In this document: positions 37,824 through 42,185 of the stretch, one piece after another
Position numbering within the stretch: position 1 is the stretch's first letter
Layout of the letters: every line of letters starts with the position of its first letter
Source of the DNA: Candidatus Scatomorpha intestinavium
GTDB taxonomy: Bacteria > Bacillota > Clostridia > Oscillospirales > Oscillospiraceae
DNA length: 42,185 bases
Assembly: GCA_018712985.1 (NCBI GenBank)
Contig: DVGA01000018.1
Span: 1-42,185, forward strand
Direction of reading: 5' to 3'
The notes under the pieces: generated by a model
The model's input: only the letters and a program-made list of their open reading frames with translations
Told to the model about the DNA's origin: nothing
Databases searched by the model: none
Translations under genes and position numbers: made by a program

Positions 37824-40800
37824 GGACAGCTCCATAAAAAAGGTGCTCGTGATAGGCTCGGGCCCCATAGTGATAGGCCAGGCGGCGGAGTTCGACTACG
37901 CCGGTACGCAGGCCTGCCGCTCGCTGATGGCCGAGGGCGTTGAGACCGTGCTTGTGAACTCGAACCCGGCCACCATCATGACCGACGCCGGCATGGCCGG
38001 CAGCGTTTACATCGAGCCGCTCTGCGCGAGGACGGTGGAGCGGATAATAGAGCAGGAGAAGCCGGACAGCCTGCTCGCCGGGCTCGGCGGGCAGACGGGG
38101 CTGAACATAGCCATGGAGCTGCACAGGAGCGGCTTCCTCGAGAGGTACGGCGTGCGGCTCATCGGCACCAACATCGACGCCATCCTCAAGTGCGAGGACC
38201 GGCAGCTCTTCAAGGACGCGATGGAGGCCATCGGCCAGCCGACCATACCTTCCCGCACGGCGGAGACCGTCCCCGCCGCGCTCGCCGCGGCGCGCACGAT
38301 AGGCTACCCCGTAATCGTCCGCCCGGCGTTCACGCTCGGCGGCAGCGGGGGCGGCGTGGCGCACAGCGAGCAGGAGCTGAAAACCGTTGCCGCCGCGGGC
38401 ATAGAGGCCTCGCCGATAGGGCAGATACTGGTTGAAAAGTACATCTTCGGCTGGAAGGAGATAGAGTTCGAGGTCATGCGCGACGCGGCCGGCAGCGCCG
38501 TGACCGTGTGCAGCATGGAGAACATGGACCCCGTGGGCATACACACTGGGGACTCGATCGTCGTGGCCCCGGCCCTGACTCTGGCGGACAGGGAGTATCA
38601 GATGCTCCGCAGCGCCGCGCTGGACATCATCTCCGCCATGGGCATAGCCGGTGGCTGCAACTGCCAGTTCGCCCTCGACCCGGAGAGCTTTGATTACGCC
38701 GTCATCGAGGTGAACCCGCGCGTTTCGCGCTCCTCGGCCCTGGCCAGCAAGGCCACGGGCTACCCGATCGCCAAGGTGAGCGCGAAAATAGCCCTCGGCT
38801 ACACGCTCGACGAGATAAAAAACGAGGTCACGGGCGAGACCTTCGCCTGCTTCGAGCCCGCGCTCGACTACGTGGTGGTGAAGCTGCCGAAGTGGCCCTT
38901 CGACAAGTTCGCCGGGGCGAGCCGCGATCTCGGGCCGCAGATGAAGGCCACGGGCGAGGTCATGGCGATCGCGCCTACCTTCGAGGCGGCGCTGATGAAG
39001 GCCGTGCGCGGCGCGGAGATAAAGCTCGACACGCTCAACAGGCCCTACACGGGCCGCACGCCGCTCGCGCGCAGGCTGAGGAACATGGACGACCTGCGGC
39101 TCTTCACGCTCTTCGAGGCGCTCAAGGCCGGCTACACGGTGGAGGAGCTGCACGCCCTCACGCGGATCGACGAGTGGTTTTTGCGCAAGCTGCGCGGCAT
39201 GGCGGAGCTCGAGCTCTCGCTCGCGGAGGGCCTGACGGAGGAGAAAATCGCCCTGGCGCGCCGCTTCGGCTACACCACCGCGGCCATAGAGCGGCTTTCC
39301 GGCGAAAAATGCCCGGAGAGCCTGCCAAGCTACAAGATGGTGGACACCTGCGCCGCGGAATTCGACGCGAGGACGCCGTATTTCTACTCCGTGCCGGCCG
39401 GGCAGCACTGCGACGCGCGCGAGCGCGTGACGCACGGGCGCGAGAGCGTGCTCGTGCTCGGCTCGGGGCCGATAAGGATAGGCCAGGGCATAGAGTTCGA
39501 CTACTCCTCCGTCCACTGCGTGCGCACGCTCAGGGACATGGGCTACGACGTGGCGATCGTGAACAACAACCCGGAGACGGTCTCCACGGACTACGACACC
39601 GCCTCGCGGCTCTATTTCGAGCCGCTCTGCCCGGAGGACGTCATGGGCGTCATCGCCGTGGAGCGGCCCGTGGGCGTCGTCGTGGCCTTCGGCGGGCAGA
39701 CGGCCATCTCGCTGGCGGATTTCCTCGTTTCCCGCGGCGTGAAGATACTCGGCACCAGCGCCGAGGGCATAGACCTCGCCGAGGACCGCGAGAAGTTCGA
39801 CGCGCTGCTCGGCAGGCTCGGCATGGAGCGGCCAAAGGCCGCCGCCGCGCACACTATGGACGAGGCCCTCGCGGCCGCGGAGGAGCTCGGCTGCCCCGTG
39901 CTGCTGCGGCCCAGCTATGTCATAGGCGGGCAGAACATGGTGATAGCCCACGACGCGGAGGACGTGCGGCGCTACATGTCCGTCATACTCTCCGGCGGGA
40001 ACGACAACCCCGTGCTCATAGACAAGTACATGCCCGGCACAGAGCTCGAGGTTGACGTGATATCCGACGGCGAGCGCGTGCTCATCCCCGGCATCATGGA
40101 GCACATAGAGCGCGCGGGCGTCCACTCGGGCGACTCCATCGCGGTTTACCCGCCGGTGGACCTCGGCGAGGAGATGACGGAGCTCATCTGCTCCAGCTCG
40201 CGCCGCCTGGCCCTCGCGCTCGGGACGCGCGGGTTGGTGAACATCCAGTACCTGATATACGAGGGGCGGCTGTGCGTCATCGAGGTGAACCCGAGGGCCT
40301 CGCGCACCGTGCCGTACCTCAGCAAGGTCACCGGCGTGCCGATGGTGGACATCGCCACGCGCGTCATGATGGGCGAGACGATAGAATCCCTCGGCTGGCC
40401 GGACGGGCTGTGGAAGGCACCGCCGCTCTGCGCGGTTAAGGTGCCGGTGTTCTCCTTCGGCAAGGTGCCGGACGCGAACAGCCTGCTCGGGCCGGAGATG
40501 AAGTCCACCGGCGAGGTGCTCGGCGTGGGCGCGGATTTGACCGAGGCGCTCTTCAAGGGCTTTTCCGCCGCGGGATATGATTTCGTCTCGGCGGAGGGGG
40601 CAAAGCGGCGCGGCGTGCTGCTCAGCGTGGAGAACCGCTCGCTGGGCGAGATCGGCACGCTCGTACGCCGGCTGGACGCCGAGGGACTGCACCTTTACGC
40701 CACGCCGGACACGGCCGCGGCGGTCAGGGCGCTGGGCTGCTACGCCTTTGACATCGGGCAGGCTATGAACTCCGCCTCCGTCGGCGCGCTGCTGGAGCGG

Positions 40801-40989
40801 GCGGACATCGGCCTTGTGATCTACACCGGAGCGCTGCACGACGACACGATGGGCGACTATATCGGGCTGCACCGCGAGGCGGTGCGCAGGGGCATACCCT
40901 GCCTGACGAGCCTTGACACCGCCCTCGCCGCCGCGGGGGTCATGAGCCGCCACCTGAGCCTCGACACCGTGTCGCTGTGGAAGATATAG
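37816..40989 (+). CDS. carB: Carbamoyl-phosphate synthase large subunit
   Basis: A 1057-residue enzyme making carbamoyl phosphate for pyrimidine and arginine synthesis. Two homologous ATP-grasp halves: IGSGPIVIGQAAEFDYAGTQ with GGSGGGVAHSEQEL in the first, and LGSGPIRIGQGIEFDYSSVH with YVIGGQNMVIAHDAEDV in the second, an oligomerisation linker between, and a C-terminal MGS-like allosteric domain (from about residue 935). Complete. Its TAG stop is part of the ATAGC linker that begins array D. A UMP/PyrR type of control is plausible from the leader. Confidence 0.97.
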   Translation: MPKDSSIKKVLVIGSGPIVIGQAAEFDYAGTQACRSLMAEGVETVLVNSNPATIMTDAGMAGSVYIEPLCARTVERIIEQEKPDSLLAGLGGQTGLNIAMELHRSGFLERYGVRLIGTNIDAILKCEDRQLFKDAMEAIGQPTIPSRTAETVPAALAAARTIGYPVIVRPAFTLGGSGGGVAHSEQELKTVAAAGIEASPIGQILVEKYIFGWKEIEFEVMRDAAGSAVTVCSMENMDPVGIHTGDSIVVAPALTLADREYQMLRSAALDIISAMGIAGGCNCQFALDPESFDYAVIEVNPRVSRSSALASKATGYPIAKVSAKIALGYTLDEIKNEVTGETFACFEPALDYVVVKLPKWPFDKFAGASRDLGPQMKATGEVMAIAPTFEAALMKAVRGAEIKLDTLNRPYTGRTPLARRLRNMDDLRLFTLFEALKAGYTVEELHALTRIDEWFLRKLRGMAELELSLAEGLTEEKIALARRFGYTTAAIERLSGEKCPESLPSYKMVDTCAAEFDARTPYFYSVPAGQHCDARERVTHGRESVLVLGSGPIRIGQGIEFDYSSVHCVRTLRDMGYDVAIVNNNPETVSTDYDTASRLYFEPLCPEDVMGVIAVERPVGVVVAFGGQTAISLADFLVSRGVKILGTSAEGIDLAEDREKFDALLGRLGMERPKAAAAHTMDEALAAAEELGCPVLLRPSYVIGGQNMVIAHDAEDVRRYMSVILSGGNDNPVLIDKYMPGTELEVDVISDGERVLIPGIMEHIERAGVHSGDSIAVYPPVDLGEEMTELICSSSRRLALALGTRGLVNIQYLIYEGRLCVIEVNPRASRTVPYLSKVTGVPMVDIATRVMMGETIESLGWPDGLWKAPPLCAVKVPVFSFGKVPDANSLLGPEMKSTGEVLGVGADLTEALFKGFSAAGYDFVSAEGAKRRGVLLSVENRSLGEIGTLVRRLDAEGLHLYATPDTAAAVRALGCYAFDIGQAMNSASVGALLERADIGLVIYTGALHDDTMGDYIGLHREAVRRGIPCLTSLDTALAAAGVMSRHLSLDTVSLWKI

Positions 40990-41104
40990 CCAGGCTGCGC
41001 CTGGACGTATAGCGCGCCGGACTGCGTCCGGTGGCATAGCGCCGCGCGATGCGCGGCGAGCAGACTGCGTCTGCGGGCATAGCGCGGCCTCCGGGCCGCG
41101 GGGC
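40990..41104 (+). repeat. Hairpin array D (modular triloop hairpins)
   Basis: Units: CCAGGC-TGC-GCCTGG (40990-41004), CCGGAC-TGC-GTCCGG (41017-41031), GCCGCGC-GAT-GCGCGGC (41041-41057), GCAGAC-TGC-GTCTGC (41060-41074), CGCGGCC-TCCG-GGCCGCG (41083-41100). Linkers: ACGTATAGC, TGGCATAGC, GGGCATAGC. It abuts the carB stop codon. Confidence 0.85.
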
Positions 41105-41107
41105 GGA

Positions 41108-41199
41108 ACAAGGGCAGGCCCTTGTAAACCAGTTCTGAGAGATTTCTTTTTGTCTTGTCAAAAAGAAACCCCTCAGACTCCAAAGAAAAGACGCTTTGG
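41108..41199 (+). repeat. Three consecutive perfect hairpins after array D
   Basis: ACAAGGGC-AG-GCCCTTGT (41108-41125); CTGAG...TTTCTTTTTG-TCTTGT-CAAAAAGAAA...CTCAG (41135-41176); CCAAAG-8 bases-CTTTGG (41180-41199). The middle one has a diverged inverted relative near 32.8 kb. No gene is present between carB and 41614. Confidence 0.7.
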
Positions 41200-41255
41200 T
41201 GCCAAACGGAGCCAAAATTCGGTTTTCACCAAAGTTTTCGTTGTCGGAAAGTTCC

Positions 41256-41410
41256 CATCCCTAATGGTGAATGAGTTTTCAGCATCGCCGACCGTGCAAG
41301 GCTTCGCTTCGCTCGCGGCACTGACGGGTAGAATTTGCGGGCCGTTAGTGCCGCGACCGCAGGGAGCAATGCACGGTTTTGGTAGCTTACGTCATTCACC
41401 CTTCGGGATG
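41256..41410. repeat. 155-bp nested inverted-repeat element
   Basis: Arms pair in register from outside in: CATCCC (41256-41261) with GGGATG (41405-41410); GGTGAATGA (41266-41274) with TCATTCACC (41392-41400); ACCGTGCA (41291-41298) with TGCACGGT (41370-41377); CGCGGCACTGACGG (41314-41327) with CCGTTAGTGCCGCG (41342-41355, one G-T wobble). About 37 bp pair, leaving a 14-base loop. It has no coding frame of note. Candidates: a MITE-like element, a structured RNA, or a large palindromic repeat. Confidence 0.7.
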
Positions 41411-41429
41411 ACCACGCTGCATTTACTTC

Positions 41430-41559
41430 GCGCCTCTGTGAGGCGCGCTACGCCTCCACACGCAGTGTGGCGTTTTTCTTTGGGGCGCCACTCCCGTTTC
41501 TTTGGGCAAGACCAAAGAAATGGGGTGGCAAAGGGTTTTTCAAGGGTGTTACCCTTGAA
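41430..41559. repeat. Hairpin array E and two further hairpins
   Basis: GCGCCTC-TGT-GAGGCGC (41430-41446) and CCACAC-GCA-GTGTGG (41456-41470) match the array family in inverted orientation, linked by a GGCGTAGC-type spacer; CGTTTTTC after the second makes it terminator-like on +. Then GCCAC.CCC.TTTCTTTGG-GCAAGA-CCAAAGAAA.GGG.GTGGC (41487-41529) and TTCAAGGG-TGTTA-CCCTTGAA (41539-41559). Confidence 0.7.
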
Positions 41560-41613
41560 CAGCGCCGCCGCGCAGTGTACGGCGCTCCGGATATCGCGGA
41601 TAGGAGTGAAGTC

Positions 41614-42185
41614 ATGGCTTTCGATTTCAAAAAAGAGTACAAGGAGTTCTACATGCCGGCGAACAAGCCGGGGATCATCACCGTCCCGCCGGCGAATTAC
41701 GTCGCCGTGCGCGGCGCGGGAGACCCAAACGAGGAGGACGGGGAATACAAGCGCGCGATAGGCGTCCTCTACGCCGTGGCGTACACGATAAGGATGAGCG
41801 GCAGGAGCGGACACGAGATAAGCGGCTTTTTCGAGTATGTCGTGCCGCCGCTGGAGGGCTTCTGGCGCATGAGCGGCGGCGGGGAGATGGACTATTCCAA
41901 CAAAGCCGCCCTCGAGTGGATATCGGCGATACGCCTGCCGGGCTTCGTGACCCCCGCGGAGCTGAGCTGGGCGGCAGAGGAGGCCGCGCGGAAGAAAAAG
42001 CTCGACTGCTCCGCCGCGGAGTTCCTCACGGTGGACGAGGGGCTGTGCGTTCAGATGATGCACATCGGCCCATATGACGCCGAGCCCGCCTCCATAGCGC
42101 GGATGGATGCTTTTATCGCGGCCGGGGGCTATGAAAACGACTTCGGCGCGCTGCGGCTGCACCACGAGATCTATCTCTCGGACCC
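41614..42185 (+). CDS. GyrI-like small-molecule-binding protein (truncated by the window end)
   Basis: At least 190 residues, open to the window edge with no stop. It matches the conserved GyrI-like family: MAFDFKKEYKEFYMPANKPG at the start, GDPNEEDGEYKRAIGVLYAV, FFEYVVPPLEGFW, YSNKAALEWISAIRLPGFV, KKKLDCSAAEFLTVDEGLCV, MMHIGPYDAEPASIARMD, and LHHEIYLSDP at the edge. The fold is the SOUL/GyrI barrel that binds small hydrophobic compounds; the ligand is unknown. AGGAG lies 7 bases before the ATG. Only about 20 residues should be missing. Follows the structured carB gap. Confidence 0.88.
   Translation, partial: MAFDFKKEYKEFYMPANKPGIITVPPANYVAVRGAGDPNEEDGEYKRAIGVLYAVAYTIRMSGRSGHEISGFFEYVVPPLEGFWRMSGGGEMDYSNKAALEWISAIRLPGFVTPAELSWAAEEAARKKKLDCSAAEFLTVDEGLCVQMMHIGPYDAEPASIARMDAFIAAGGYENDFGALRLHHEIYLSD

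Noticed and set aside
37789-41037. A minus-strand frame of over 1000 codons opposite carB, and similar long frames opposite rny, deoD/BMP and the MMPL operon
   Set aside because: They mirror strongly conserved genes, have no ribosome sites or recognisable domains, and are an expected effect of high third-position GC.
8870-41104. Hairpin arrays as CRISPR arrays
   Set aside because: The repeated part (linker) is only about 8 bases, the variable parts are self-complementary rather than spacer-like, and no cas genes are present.

Overview
The window is a GC-rich chromosomal segment from a spore-forming Firmicute, most likely a clostridial gut commensal of the Oscillospiraceae type. The evidence is Gram-positive gene content: RNase Y, YmdB, SpoIIP, a SleB-like wall hydrolase, YhaO/YhaN-like proteins, an L10 leader and a PyrR-like leader. 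Strong AGGAGG ribosome sites, sigma-A-type promoters and a GC-driven abundance of empty antisense frames agree. Genus level is inference. No phage, IS element or CRISPR array is visible.

Layout: tRNA-Gln(CUG) at the left end; a leftward, cobalamin-riboswitch-headed cluster (DUF4430 lipoprotein, ECF S component, C39-like peptidase) at 0.1-2.5 kb; a GNAT; RNase Y and a GIY-YIG-like protein; nucleoside salvage (tdk-udk leftward, deoD and a BMP-type lipoprotein rightward) at 5.3-8.8 kb; rpsF-ssb-rpsR; spoIIP; a TSCPD protein; a wall hydrolase behind a low-GC regulatory stretch; rsmG and a DUF1002 protein; rplJ-rplL with an L10 leader; a tight ymdB / YhaO-like / YhaN-like / B3-B4 run with start-stop overlaps; a GNAT; fucO; a tandem GNAT with a 12-codon leader ORF and a hairpin over its ribosome site; two TetR genes divergent from an MMPL exporter and a heptad-repeat exported protein; comM; a membrane-fused spermidine-synthase-like protein; a P1B-ATPase-like protein that has lost its catalytic motif, coupled to rlmB; carA-carB behind tandem promoters and a PyrR-like leader; and the start of a GyrI-like protein running off the right end.

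The most unusual material is non-coding. Five intergenic sites (8.9, 13.3, 32.7, 41.0 and 41.45 kb) carry arrays of short hairpins with variable but self-complementary stems, mostly a TGC triloop, joined by a near-constant GGCATAGC-like linker; three arrays begin within 4 bases of a stop codon. The carB-GyrI gap also holds a 155-bp nested inverted repeat and at least five further near-perfect hairpins. Among genes, the candidates for new biology are the translational-attenuator-like leader of the tandem GNAT and the catalytically dead P-type-ATPase relative.
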